DNA of 36,001 bases from Bacteroidales bacterium (GTDB lineage Bacteria > Bacteroidota > Bacteroidia > Bacteroidales > P3), in NCBI GenBank assembly GCA_017645585.1, contig JAGCOF010000006.1, forward strand, positions 1 to 36,001, given 5' to 3'. The notes beneath the pieces were generated by a model. It was not told the origin of the DNA. It searched no databases and saw nothing but the letters and a program-made list of their open reading frames with translations. Position numbers and translations under genes: made by a program. Below, in pieces: positions 15,943 to 23,920 of the stretch (position 1 is its first letter; every line of letters begins with the position of its first letter).

Positions 15943-17036
15943 TTGAGCAGTTCTATGATGGCGTCGGCTGTGCGCTGTGAGGCGCCGCCATTGCCGAGGA
16001 GGGCGCGCATGTCGGCATACTCCTTGAGCATGCGTTGGCGTTTTTCATTGTCTTTGGTGATGCGGTAGAACTCGAATTCCAGCCGGCTGTCGTTGAAGTC
16101 GCCTTGGATGAGTTCGGTGACAATGGGGCGGTCGGCGATGAGGTTGACCAGCGAGATGTATTTGATGCGGCGGCCCACGACGGCGCGGGCGATAAGGTAG
16201 GAGATGGGGTTGCCGCTGTAGCACACCACCTGTGGCACGTTGAAGAGGGCCGTCTCAAGGGTGGCAGTTCCCGAGCAGACCACAGCGGCGTAGGCCGAGG
16301 CCAGCAGGGAATAGGTGCTGTCGTAGACCACCTCGATATTGCTGTCGGCAGGGATGAGTTTCGTGTACAGCTCTTTGCCGAGGAGGCTCATGCCGGCCAC
16401 CACGTAGCGATACTGTGGGCGTTTGCGCGCCAGCCGCACCATCTTGGGCAGGCTCTCTTTCAGTTCCTGACGGCGGCTGCCGGGCAGCAGGGCCACAATG
16501 GGGCGGCCGTCCTCCGCAATGGTGCCGTTTGAGCTGATGGCGTCAAGTAGGGGATGGCCCACATAGAGTGCTTGAGGGAAGTCGTTTTCGGCAAAGAAAC
16601 GTTGCTCGAAAGGAAGTATGCAGCACAGCAGGTCGAGCGAGTGCCGCATGCCGTTGATGCGTCCTTTCTTCCAAGCCCAGAGGTTGGGCGAGATATAGTG
16701 CACCGTGCGGAAACCCTGTTCGTGGGCCCATGCTTCAATCTTGAGGTTGAAGCCGGGATAGTCGACACCAATCACCACATCGGGACGATACTCCAGAATG
16801 TCGCGCTTGCAGAAACTGATGTTGCCGAGCACGGTGCCGAGATGTGCCACCACCTCGACGAAGCCCATGATGGCCAGGTCGCGGATGTGGCGCACCGGGG
16901 TGCCGCCAATGGTGGTCATGGCGTCGCCGCCCCAGAAGCGGAACTCGGCTTGCGGGTCTTTTTCTCGTAGGGCCTTCATGAGGTTGGCGCCGTGGAGGTC
17001 GCCCGAAGCCTCGCCTGCTATGACGTAGTATTTCAT
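15939..17036 (-). CDS. lpxB: Lipid-A-disaccharide synthase LpxB
   Basis: This is a 365-residue GT19 glycosyltransferase. Landmarks are the N-terminal YYVIAGEASGDLHGANLM, FWGGDAM, IGVDYPGFN, HYISPNLWAWKKGRI, YVGHPLLDAI, ALLPGSRRQELK and the late SGTATLETALFNVPQVV. It joins UDP-diacylglucosamine and lipid X to make the lipid A disaccharide at the inner face of the membrane. The frame runs upstream into the neighbour, but the ATG at 17036 overlaps the preceding stop (ATGA) and starts the conserved motif. It lies between a small membrane protein and the SpoIID gene in one tight operon. Confidence 0.96.
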   Translation of the reverse strand: MKYYVIAGEASGDLHGANLMKALREKDPQAEFRFWGGDAMTTIGGTPVRHIRDLAIMGFVEVVAHLGTVLGNISFCKRDILEYRPDVVIGVDYPGFNLKIEAWAHEQGFRTVHYISPNLWAWKKGRINGMRHSLDLLCCILPFEQRFFAENDFPQALYVGHPLLDAISSNGTIAEDGRPIVALLPGSRRQELKESLPKMVRLARKRPQYRYVVAGMSLLGKELYTKLIPADSNIEVVYDSTYSLLASAYAAVVCSGTATLETALFNVPQVVCYSGNPISYLIARAVVGRRIKYISLVNLIADRPIVTELIQGDFNDSRLEFEFYRITKDNEKRQRMLKEYADMRALLGNGGASQRTADAIIELLK

Positions 17037-17323
17037 TTGACGATGAGCAGATGGTTCTTGATGAGAAACACCATGAAGGCCAGGAAGGTGACGAAGAGCA
17101 CGGTGATGAGCGTGCGGGTGACGGTCAGTTGCTCTTTGCGCTTGGCGTAGGTGCGCAGGATAAGCAGCGTGGGTATGAAGGCGAAGCCGAACCAGCGTGC
17201 ATGCTCCTCCCAATCGATGCCCACCACTGCGAATACGGCTGCCACCAGCAGGCCACCCGCCAGCAGCGAGCCCAAGCCTGCCACAAGGCCTACCCATACG
17301 GTGTCTTGCTTGAAGAAATTCAT
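17033..17323 (-). CDS. Small three-TM membrane protein
   Basis: This is a 96-residue protein with three predicted membrane segments (about 10-35, 42-57 and 70-90). A basic loop (RTYAKRKEQ) lies between the second and third. I recognise no family. It starts in an ATGA overlap with the DUF4340 gene and stops in an ATGA overlap with lpxB, so it is a true translated member of the operon. A role beside the GldFG/DUF4340 complex or in lipid A assembly is possible but unproven. Confidence 0.8.
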   Translation of the reverse strand: MNFFKQDTVWVGLVAGLGSLLAGGLLVAAVFAVVGIDWEEHARWFGFAFIPTLLILRTYAKRKEQLTVTRTLITVLFVTFLAFMVFLIKNHLLIVK

Positions 17324-18393
17324 CGGGCAATCAGTTGTTTGTCCTGCCCCAGGAAATAGCTGGCCGGCTGGAGTATGTTGTCGAAGTTGAAGTATTGTAT
17401 CAGCACCGTGTCGCGGTTGTTGATGATAGCGTAGAGTCGGTCGAGGTCGAAGGTCTCATACATGGCGCTGTCGGGCATGTTGACGAGGTCTTCGGGGTTG
17501 GTATACTTGATGTAGGTGCGCAGTTCGGTGGTGTGGCCGGCGGTATCGGTGATGTGCAGTATGGTGCGCGGGGTGCCGGTGACGCAGCTGTCGGCGAAGC
17601 TGTTGGGCACGATGGCGGCAAACTCGTCGAAGTTGAGCCAGGTGAACGAGGAGAGCATCTGTGCCACACGGGCGGTGTCAAAACCTGCAGCGCGGCGGTT
17701 GCCGGCCAGCTGCATATAGAAGCCCTCGCCTTCACGTTGGATGGTGAAGTCCTCCTCAGGCATGTCGGGGATGGTCAGCTCCACGCGTTCAATGGCGTGC
17801 ACATTGAGGTCCACGATGTTGTGGCTGCGCCATTTGAGCGGGTCGGTGACGAAACGGGGCGTCAGGAAGCCGCGGAAGCCCGGGATGTGGATGACGTAGG
17901 GCACCTTGTCGCCCTCTCGGAACATGTAGCTGGCCATCATGTCCTGCGTCTCACGGCCCACGAAGTAGGTGACGGTGAGTTTCTCGTGCGGGAAGAGGCG
18001 CAGTTTGCCGTTGAACCAATTGATGCGGTAGACATGCTGGTAAATCTCCACCTTGATGGCGTGGGCAGCCAGGTCCTTGATGATGGTGGGCACCGCGTTG
18101 CGGTTCACCTGCTGGCGTATGCGCATGGTGTTGAGTGTCTCGAGCAGCAGGTCGACCAGCGGCTGGTTGGCGGCATAGGTGCCGTTGACCACCCAGGAGG
18201 AGTCGGCGTTGCGCGAGAGCAGCACCTCGTTGTCCTGTTTGTCGGCCATGAAGATGCGAGTCACCGAGGCGATGTCCTCCACATGGTAGTCCTGGTTGAA
18301 GGTGGCTTTGCGCGAGCCGCGCAGGGCGATGATAAGGGCCGCAGCGGCAACAAGCACGGCGGCGGCGATGAGTATGAGGTTTTTCTTTTTCAT
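17320..18393 (-). CDS. DUF4340-domain membrane-anchored protein
   Basis: The protein has 357 residues. One N-terminal TM segment (about 5-24) is followed by a periplasmic DUF4340-type beta-rich region (VTRIFMADKQDNEVLLSR, SWVVNGTYAANQPLVDLLLETL, then a second module with DFTIQREGEGFYMQL, SFTWLNFDEFA). DUF4340 genes usually follow GldG-like (ABC_transp_aux) genes, as here. The start was placed at 18393 because it overlaps the gldFG stop (ATGA). Likely role: periplasmic accessory part of the GldFG ABC complex (inference). Confidence 0.82.
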   Translation of the reverse strand: MKKKNLILIAAAVLVAAAALIIALRGSRKATFNQDYHVEDIASVTRIFMADKQDNEVLLSRNADSSWVVNGTYAANQPLVDLLLETLNTMRIRQQVNRNAVPTIIKDLAAHAIKVEIYQHVYRINWFNGKLRLFPHEKLTVTYFVGRETQDMMASYMFREGDKVPYVIHIPGFRGFLTPRFVTDPLKWRSHNIVDLNVHAIERVELTIPDMPEEDFTIQREGEGFYMQLAGNRRAAGFDTARVAQMLSSFTWLNFDEFAAIVPNSFADSCVTGTPRTILHITDTAGHTTELRTYIKYTNPEDLVNMPDSAMYETFDLDRLYAIINNRDTVLIQYFNFDNILQPASYFLGQDKQLIAR

Positions 18394-20858
18394 TTGCGGT
18401 ATTTTTTGCGGCGGATGAAGTAGATTGCGGTGCCGGCCAGCGCCAGCAGCACCAGCGGGCACACGATGTTGACGACCTGGTAAAGGGTGCGCTGTTCACG
18501 CACCTTCATCACGTCGAGCTTGCGCAACTTGATGCTGCGCGAGCGCGAGGCCATCATGCCGTCGTCGCCCACCAGGTAGTTGACGGCGTTGAGGATAAGG
18601 TCCTTGTTGCCGTATTGTGTCTGTGTGTAGTAGTCGTAGCCCAGCGGCAGCACAGCCCCTTCGTCGGCGATGAAGCGGTTGCGGATGATGTCGCCGTCGG
18701 CGATGACAATCATCTTGTTCTCGTCGCTCTGCTCGCGGTAGCCCATGGCGGCCTGCGAGGTGAAGTTGGGCGAGAGACGGTTGCGCCAAGCCGAGCGGAA
18801 CTCACCCTCGAGCAGCACCGCAATGGGGATGTTGCGGTTGCCGTAGAGACGCTGGTCTGGTTGCGCCTGTGCATCGGCCAGGTCGACCATCGCGGGGGCG
18901 TTCTTGATACGTGTGTATTCCGAGGTGGTGAGCAGCACGGTCTTGCGGATGTCGTTGTCAATCAGGTCGAGGCTGCCCACGAAGTCGGTCTTGATGAGGT
19001 CGAGGTTGCGCACGATGGGGTGGTCGGCCAGCGGCACTATCTCGGGGAAGTAGTACCACGGGCAGAAGCGCATCTGCGGCTTGTCGCCTACCAGCCCCAC
19101 CTGTATCGGTATGGGACGGCAGCGCATGTCCATCAGCAGGTTGGCTCCCAGACGCACACCATAGGTGAACAGCATCTCGTCGATGCCCAGCGGATAGCGT
19201 GTGGCCATCATCTGCCCGCGGTCGGCCAGGCTGTCCAGGTCGGCGTCGAGGGCGTCGACGAGCCACAACACCTTGCCGCCATACATGATGTATTGGTCAA
19301 GGATGAAGAGGTCCTGGTCCGAGAAGGGCTTTGTGGGTTTGGCGATGATGAGCAGGTCGTAGAGGTTGTAGAAGTGATAGGCCGAGTCGTTGCTGTTCTG
19401 TTTGTGTGCTGTGAGGGCCTGTATCTGGCCGTCGATGGTGACGTAGTCGAGGCTGTAGTATTCCTGCAGCGAGCGTTGTATGTCGTAGAGCACACCGCCG
19501 TTGAGCTCGCCGTGTCCTTGCAAGAAGCCAATGCTCATCTTCTCGCCGCGAGCCAGGCCGCGGATGGCGTTGCTGAGCACATACTCGAGGTTCTGTATCG
19601 AGTTGTTCAGCAGGTCGGCGTCGCTCACATAGCGCTGGTTCTGTATCAGCTGCACCGAGGTCTCGCGTCCGCGGTAGTAGACATCGGCGGCGGGGATGAT
19701 AATCTGGGTGGTGGTGCCGCCATTCGAGGCCTTCTGTATCTGGGTGGGCTGTATGCCCTTGTTGGCCAGCTTCTGGTAGAACACCTGCTGCTCCTCGCGG
19801 CTCTCAAAGCTGGTGGGGTCTACGAACTCGTATTCGATGTTGCTGTTGTAGGCGCGGAATTGGTTGAGCATTTCCTTGGTCTCGTTCTGCAGGCGCTTGA
19901 AGTCGGCCGGGAAGTCGCCCTCCAGATAGACGCGGAAGAGCACCGGCTCGTCAATCTTCTTGAGCATCTGCTTGGTGGACTTGCTCAGGGTGTAGCGCCG
20001 CTCCGACGTGAGGTCGAAACGCAGGAAGAGGAAGTTGCTGATGATGCTGACGGCGACGATGACCACCACCGTGACGCCCATCTCGATCCAATGGCTGCGC
20101 TTGAGGCTGCGCCGCTTGGCCCAGCCGCCCCATTTGCGGCTCTGCAGCACCAGGCGTGTGGCCATCAGGAACAACGCCATCACGCAGAGGAAGTAGACCA
20201 CGTCGCGTGTGTCGACCACCCCGCGGCTGATGCTGTCGTAGTGGTGCATCAGGCCCAGTCGCTTGACGAACAGGTCGGCACCGCCGAGGATGCCCATGTG
20301 GTAGATGGATTCGAAGCCCAGGTAGGCCACAGCGCACAGCACGGCGGCCAGGATGAACGACACTATCTGGTTGTTGGTCAGCGACGAGCAGAAGAGGCCG
20401 ATGGCCACGAAGGCGCCGCCCAGCAGCAGCAAGCCGATGTAGGAGCCCGCCACGCTGCCGGTGTCGATGTTGCCCACGGGGTCGCCTAGGGCCACCACGC
20501 TGAAGTAGCACACCAACGTGGGCAGCAGCGAGATGAGCACCAGCGTCCAAGCCGCCAGGAACTTGGCCCACACGATGGTCCAATCGCTCAGCGGCCGCGT
20601 CATCAGCATCTCGATGGTGCCGGCGCGGCGCTCCTCGGCCAGCGAGCGCATGGTGATGGCCGGGATGAGGAACAGGTAGAGGAAGGGGCCGATGAGGAAC
20701 AGACCGTCCATACCTGCATAGCCGTAGTCAAGGATATTGAAGTCGCTCTTGAGCACCCACAGCATCAAGCCCGTCAGCACCAGGAAGACGGCGATGGTGA
20801 GGTAGCCAATCAGCGACGCAAAGAAGTTGCTGAGTTCTTTCTTATATAGTGTGAACAC
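18390..20858 (-). CDS. GldF-GldG fusion ABC transporter subunit
   Basis: This 822-residue fusion has an N-terminal ABC-2 permease like GldF (about 1-235; six TM segments; KELSNFFASLIGYL, EERRAGTIEMLMTRPLSDW). The C-terminal GldG half is a TM segment near 258-280, then an extracytoplasmic region with YTLSKSTKQMLKKIDEPV, LQGHGELNG and a closing TM plus RRKKYRK. GldF and GldG are components of the GldAFG ABC system linked to gliding in Flavobacterium; related complexes are widespread in non-gliding Bacteroidota. No ATPase (GldA) is nearby. The start appears to be GTG (GTG TTC ACA) next to an 8-bp repeat. It is coupled to the DUF4340 gene. Confidence 0.9.
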   Translation of the reverse strand: MFTLYKKELSNFFASLIGYLTIAVFLVLTGLMLWVLKSDFNILDYGYAGMDGLFLIGPFLYLFLIPAITMRSLAEERRAGTIEMLMTRPLSDWTIVWAKFLAAWTLVLISLLPTLVCYFSVVALGDPVGNIDTGSVAGSYIGLLLLGGAFVAIGLFCSSLTNNQIVSFILAAVLCAVAYLGFESIYHMGILGGADLFVKRLGLMHHYDSISRGVVDTRDVVYFLCVMALFLMATRLVLQSRKWGGWAKRRSLKRSHWIEMGVTVVVIVAVSIISNFLFLRFDLTSERRYTLSKSTKQMLKKIDEPVLFRVYLEGDFPADFKRLQNETKEMLNQFRAYNSNIEYEFVDPTSFESREEQQVFYQKLANKGIQPTQIQKASNGGTTTQIIIPAADVYYRGRETSVQLIQNQRYVSDADLLNNSIQNLEYVLSNAIRGLARGEKMSIGFLQGHGELNGGVLYDIQRSLQEYYSLDYVTIDGQIQALTAHKQNSNDSAYHFYNLYDLLIIAKPTKPFSDQDLFILDQYIMYGGKVLWLVDALDADLDSLADRGQMMATRYPLGIDEMLFTYGVRLGANLLMDMRCRPIPIQVGLVGDKPQMRFCPWYYFPEIVPLADHPIVRNLDLIKTDFVGSLDLIDNDIRKTVLLTTSEYTRIKNAPAMVDLADAQAQPDQRLYGNRNIPIAVLLEGEFRSAWRNRLSPNFTSQAAMGYREQSDENKMIVIADGDIIRNRFIADEGAVLPLGYDYYTQTQYGNKDLILNAVNYLVGDDGMMASRSRSIKLRKLDVMKVREQRTLYQVVNIVCPLVLLALAGTAIYFIRRKKYRK

Positions 20859-20891
20859 GTTGTAAAGTTGATAGGTTGATAAGTTGATACG
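20859..20891. repeat. 8-bp-period spacer between M28-like gene and gldFG
   Basis: On the minus strand the spacer is almost wholly octamers: TATCAACT, TATCAACC, TATCAACT, then TTACAACG directly before the GTG start of gldFG. No promoter motif is visible, so read-through from the upstream gene is likely. Confidence 0.8.
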
Positions 20892-22409
20892 TTAGTCGCG
20901 GAATCGCTGCGATTTGCTCTTGGGGCTGCGGCCCTGATAGAGGCCTTCGCCCAACTCGGCCACCGTCTCGGCCAGCAGGCACGCGGCCTGTCCCAGGATG
21001 CGACGGTCGATGTTCTCCCAGATGTCGGACGACACGTGGTTGTGCTGCAATCCGTTGTGGGTGGTGATGACCAGCGAAGGAATCTCCAGCTTGTCGAAGG
21101 CGCGTGCGTCGCCGCGCGGGTCGGTCTTCTCGCCGTTGGTCCAGATATGATGGCGGTCGGCGGCGGTATCATGGTTGTGGGCCACCTCCCACAGGGTGGG
21201 GTAGCGGTTGTCGCCCAGCACCACCAGGCTGTCGCCGCAGCCGATGTTCTGTGCATTGATGAAGGCCTCCACGAAGCGCAGGCGCGGATACTGCTTCAGG
21301 AACTCGCGCGAGCCCATATACTGCTGCTCACTGCCGCTGAAGAGCACGAAGAGCACGCTGCGTTTCGGACGGTAGTCCTTGTCGCTCAGCACGCGGGCCG
21401 TCTCGAGCACGGCCGCCACGCCCGAGGCGTTGATGTCGGCGCTTGGGAAGAGGCAGGTCTCGCCCTGGATGCCGGTGCCGTCGAGCGAGGCGCCGACGAC
21501 GATAATCTCGCGGCGCAGGTCGGGGTCGGCACCCTCCAGCAGGCCCACCACGTTCATCGTCTGGGCGCGCTGACGATAGCGGGCGTTGACGTCAATCTCG
21601 CCTTTCTTCAGCAGTGAGAACGAGCTGATGCGGTGGTCGTTGTCGATGGCCTTGATGGCGTCGTCGAGGTTCATGGCCTCGCCTTGGAATATCTCGCGGG
21701 CGCAGTCGCGCGTCAGCTGCAGGATGGGGAAGGTGCCCAGGTGGGGCAGCTCGCCGCAATACACCTTGCCCTGCGGCTCGTAGGGCAGGCAGCTGGGGCT
21801 GATGTTGACGGCCAGCATGCCGATGGCACCGTGCCGCTCGGCGGTGCGGGCCTTGTCGCGCAGCGTCTGGTAGTGCTCGCCCACGCTGGCGGGCAACCAC
21901 GACGGCAGGCCTGTGAGCACCACGGCGATCTTGCCCTGCACGTCGATGCTCTTATACTCGTTGAACATGCCGTTGTCCACGCCGTAGCCGCAGAACACCA
22001 GCTGGGCGTCCACATAGCCGCGACCCGTCATACCGGCACAGCAGAACTCGTTGCCCAGCGTGAAGACGCGCTTCTCCTTGCTGCCGGGGATGTAGACATT
22101 GAACTTGCAGTTCTCCACCTCGTTGCACTCCACGTCGAAGGGCTGCTGCTTCAGCTCTTTCACGCCGTAGCGGCGCAGCACGCGCTCCACATACGTCACC
22201 GCGGCCTCGTGGCCGGCGCTGCCGGCCAGACGGCCTTCGTAGGTCTCCGACGACAATTCGATGATGTGCTTCATAACCGAGTCGGTGCTCACCACCGGCA
22301 TCGGCACCTCATCGCGTTCCTGGCCCAGGGCCTTCGGGCACGCCGCCACCAGCGGCAGCAACGCCACACATAGACGCATGGCAATCCTTACGAGTCTGTT
22401 TTTCTCCAT
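20892..22409 (-). CDS. M28-fold peptidase homologue with lost active-site residues
   Basis: This is a 505-residue exported protein with a signal peptide of about 30 residues (ending ALGQ). An insert resembling a PA domain (about 110-260) precedes the M28 core. By pattern alignment, the usual GAHxD is GASLD (His to Ser308), GADDN is SADIN (Asp325 kept), the catalytic GEE is GSE (Glu to Ser360, Glu361 kept), the NxD ligand is NAQ (Asp to Gln387), and the last His is kept (His458 in HVSSD). One metal site and the general base are therefore missing, which suggests a non-catalytic or repurposed protein. It precedes gldFG by 33 nt on the same strand. Confidence 0.8.
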   Translation of the reverse strand: MEKNRLVRIAMRLCVALLPLVAACPKALGQERDEVPMPVVSTDSVMKHIIELSSETYEGRLAGSAGHEAAVTYVERVLRRYGVKELKQQPFDVECNEVENCKFNVYIPGSKEKRVFTLGNEFCCAGMTGRGYVDAQLVFCGYGVDNGMFNEYKSIDVQGKIAVVLTGLPSWLPASVGEHYQTLRDKARTAERHGAIGMLAVNISPSCLPYEPQGKVYCGELPHLGTFPILQLTRDCAREIFQGEAMNLDDAIKAIDNDHRISSFSLLKKGEIDVNARYRQRAQTMNVVGLLEGADPDLRREIIVVGASLDGTGIQGETCLFPSADINASGVAAVLETARVLSDKDYRPKRSVLFVLFSGSEQQYMGSREFLKQYPRLRFVEAFINAQNIGCGDSLVVLGDNRYPTLWEVAHNHDTAADRHHIWTNGEKTDPRGDARAFDKLEIPSLVITTHNGLQHNHVSSDIWENIDRRILGQAACLLAETVAELGEGLYQGRSPKSKSQRFRD

Positions 22410-22454
22410 TTTTATAATATATTATTATTCCTAATCCACTAATAATTTGCATGT

Positions 22455-22472
22455 TGCCTCGCGCGCGAGGCA
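22455..22472. repeat. 18-bp perfect palindrome in leader
   Basis: TGCCTCGCGCGCGAGGCA is a perfect palindrome. It sits between the TATATTTG box and the ATG of the M28-like gene, so it would form a hairpin at the very 5' end of that mRNA, or it is an operator for a dimeric regulator. Confidence 0.8.
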
Positions 22473-22484
22473 CAATACATTCTG

Positions 22485-22492
22485 CAAATATA
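22485..22492 (-). promoter_or_regulatory. -7 box TATATTTG for the M28-like/gldFG run
   Basis: The minus strand reads TATATTTG, a full TAnnTTTG match, 75 bp upstream of the ATG at 22409. No good -33 TTTG is seen. Confidence 0.5.
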
Positions 22493-22546
22493 CGAAGAAT
22501 ATTCCATACGGCCCCGAAAAAAAACATTTCCCTCCCTTGAATGACA

Positions 22547-22563
22547 ATTTATGTCGTGCACGA
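22547..22563. repeat. 17-bp direct repeat, left copy
   Basis: ATTTATGTCGTGCACGA occurs here and again at 22824-22840. Each copy contains the 10-bp palindrome TCGTGCACGA. The 448-bp gap 22410-22857 has no supported gene. It holds this pair, the palindrome at 22455, the 11-bp array at 22600, a 12-bp palindrome (TTAGTGCACTAA, 22719-22730) and the ompA-side terminator. Confidence 0.9.
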
Positions 22564-22599
22564 CCTATTTATACCGACCACGTGTCGACACCGTGTTTT

Positions 22600-22661
22600 G
22601 TCCGACTGCGGTCGGAGATGAGTCGGAGTTGACTCGGACTTGAGTCGGAGCGGAGTCGGAG
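22600..22661. repeat. 11-bp-period GTCGGAG array
   Basis: Heptamers start exactly every 11 bp: GTCCGAC 22600, GTCGGAG 22611 and 22622, CTCGGAC 22633, GTCGGAG 22644 and 22655. The linkers are TGCG, ATGA, TTGA, TTGA and CGGA. The first two units match 11704-11720 apart from one base. Confidence 0.9.
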
Positions 22662-22796
22662 GGAGTGCGGCGACAATCGGATGTTAAAATGGGATTTTGT
22701 GCTCTGATACAGTGGTTGTTAGTGCACTAAATCCGCGCTTGTGCCTGTTTTTGTCCGAGAAGAACGTGTTTTGAGGTGCTTTGTGGAGGGTGAGGA

Positions 22797-22827
22797 ATAA
22801 AAAAAATCCCTCCGGTTGGAGGGATTT
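22797..22827 (-). terminator. Intrinsic terminator of the OmpA-like gene
   Basis: AAATCCCTCC (22804-22813) pairs with GGAGGGATTT (22818-22827) around a 4-nt loop. On the minus strand a run of eight T follows. It lies about 30 bp past the stop at 22858. Confidence 0.93.
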
Positions 22828-22840
22828 ATGTCGTGCACGA
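22824..22840. repeat. 17-bp direct repeat, right copy
   Basis: This is an exact second copy of ATTTATGTCGTGCACGA, overlapping the arm of the terminator and lying just after the OmpA-like stop codon. Confidence 0.9.
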
Positions 22841-22857
22841 TATATTTTTCGATGGGG

Positions 22858-23871
22858 TTAGTTGCCCATTTCCTGGAGCAGTTTGTCGAGGTTGGGGGTG
22901 AGGATGATCTCGGTGCGGCGGTTGATGGCTTTGTTGACGGCGTCGGTGTTGGGCACCTTGGGGGCGAACTCGCCGTGGCCGCAGGCCTCGATGCGGGCGG
23001 GGTTGATGCCGCTGCCGTGCTGCAGGAGCAGCTTGACGATGGCGGTGGCGCGCATGACGCTGAGGTCCCAATTGTCTTTGACGGCGGTGGAGCCGCGGTA
23101 GGCGTCATTGTCGGTGTGGCCTTCGACCATGATGTTGAGGGTGGAGTCCTGCTCGAGCACCTTGGCCAGCTCTTTGATGGCGGCGATGCCGTCTTTGCTG
23201 ACCGTCCAGCTGGCCGGCGGGAAGAGGAGTTTGTTCTCCATCGAGACGTAGACTTTGCCGTCTTTGGTCTCGACCTTCAGGCCTTTGTCGGCGAAGCCTG
23301 TGAGGGCACGTGTGACGGAGGTGCGCACGGCCTCGAGCTCACGTTCTTTGGCTTCGAGCTGGGCTTTGGTGGCGGCTTCCTGCTGCTCAAGTTCGTGCTG
23401 TTTGGCGAGCATCTCGCTGCGCTGCAGCTGGAAGGCTTCCTGCTGCTCCTGGAGTTCCTGCTGGCGGGCCTGCAGCTCGCGTTCCTTGTCGCCGAGTTCT
23501 TTGGTGCGGGCGGTGAGCAGGTTCTGGGCGCGTGTGAGGTCGCGGCTCTTGCCGGCCACTTCCTGGATGTAGTTTTCCATGGTGGTGTCGTAGTGGTGGG
23601 TCATCTGCTCGATGCGGCGACCGAGGCTGTCGGCGCGGGCGTCGGCGGCGTTTTTGGCCAGGGCCAGCTCGCCGTAGTCGGCGTTGAGGGATTGGTTCTG
23701 CCGTGTGAGGGCGGCGTTTTCTTCTTTGAGTTCGAGCAGTTCCTGTTGGGTGAGGCTGTACTGCTTGGAGGTCTGCTCGTATTTGGCCAGCAGGTCCTCG
23801 TGTTCGCTGAGGGTGACGCACGAGGTGAGGCACAGGGATGCGATGGTTCCGATGAGAAGTGTTTTCTTCAT
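22858..23871 (-). CDS. OmpA-like lipoprotein with long coiled coil
   Basis: The protein has 337 residues. Lipobox LTSC puts the lipidated Cys at 18. Residues about 25-200 are Gln/Glu/Leu-rich and predict a long coiled coil (LTQQELLELKEENAALTRQNQ, ELQARQQELQEQQEAFQLQ). The C-terminal ~120 residues are an OmpA/MotB peptidoglycan-binding domain with NIMVEGHTDND, NWDLSVMRATAIV and NRRTEIILTPN. It probably tethers the outer membrane to peptidoglycan. The ATG at 23871 is chosen because the lipoprotein signal begins there; the open frame continues 60 nt upstream. It is divergent from the CLC gene, with its own terminator. Confidence 0.92.
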   Translation of the reverse strand: MKKTLLIGTIASLCLTSCVTLSEHEDLLAKYEQTSKQYSLTQQELLELKEENAALTRQNQSLNADYGELALAKNAADARADSLGRRIEQMTHHYDTTMENYIQEVAGKSRDLTRAQNLLTARTKELGDKERELQARQQELQEQQEAFQLQRSEMLAKQHELEQQEAATKAQLEAKERELEAVRTSVTRALTGFADKGLKVETKDGKVYVSMENKLLFPPASWTVSKDGIAAIKELAKVLEQDSTLNIMVEGHTDNDAYRGSTAVKDNWDLSVMRATAIVKLLLQHGSGINPARIEACGHGEFAPKVPNTDAVNKAINRRTEIILTPNLDKLLQEMGN

Positions 23872-23920
23872 GTTTTTGGATATTTTTTTGAGATAAATAA
23901 CGCAAGTTAAATATTTTTCG

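Noticed and set aside
18615-20489. Long plus-strand frame (624 codons) opposite gldFG
   Set aside because: Its sequence is low-complexity Val/His/Gly/Ala typical of antisense of a GC-rich gene, and the minus strand encodes a clear GldF-GldG fusion.
22447-22632. 61-codon plus-strand frame in the 22410-22857 gap
   Set aside because: It overlaps the palindrome at 22455 and the start of the 11-bp array, with no promoter or recognisable protein feature.
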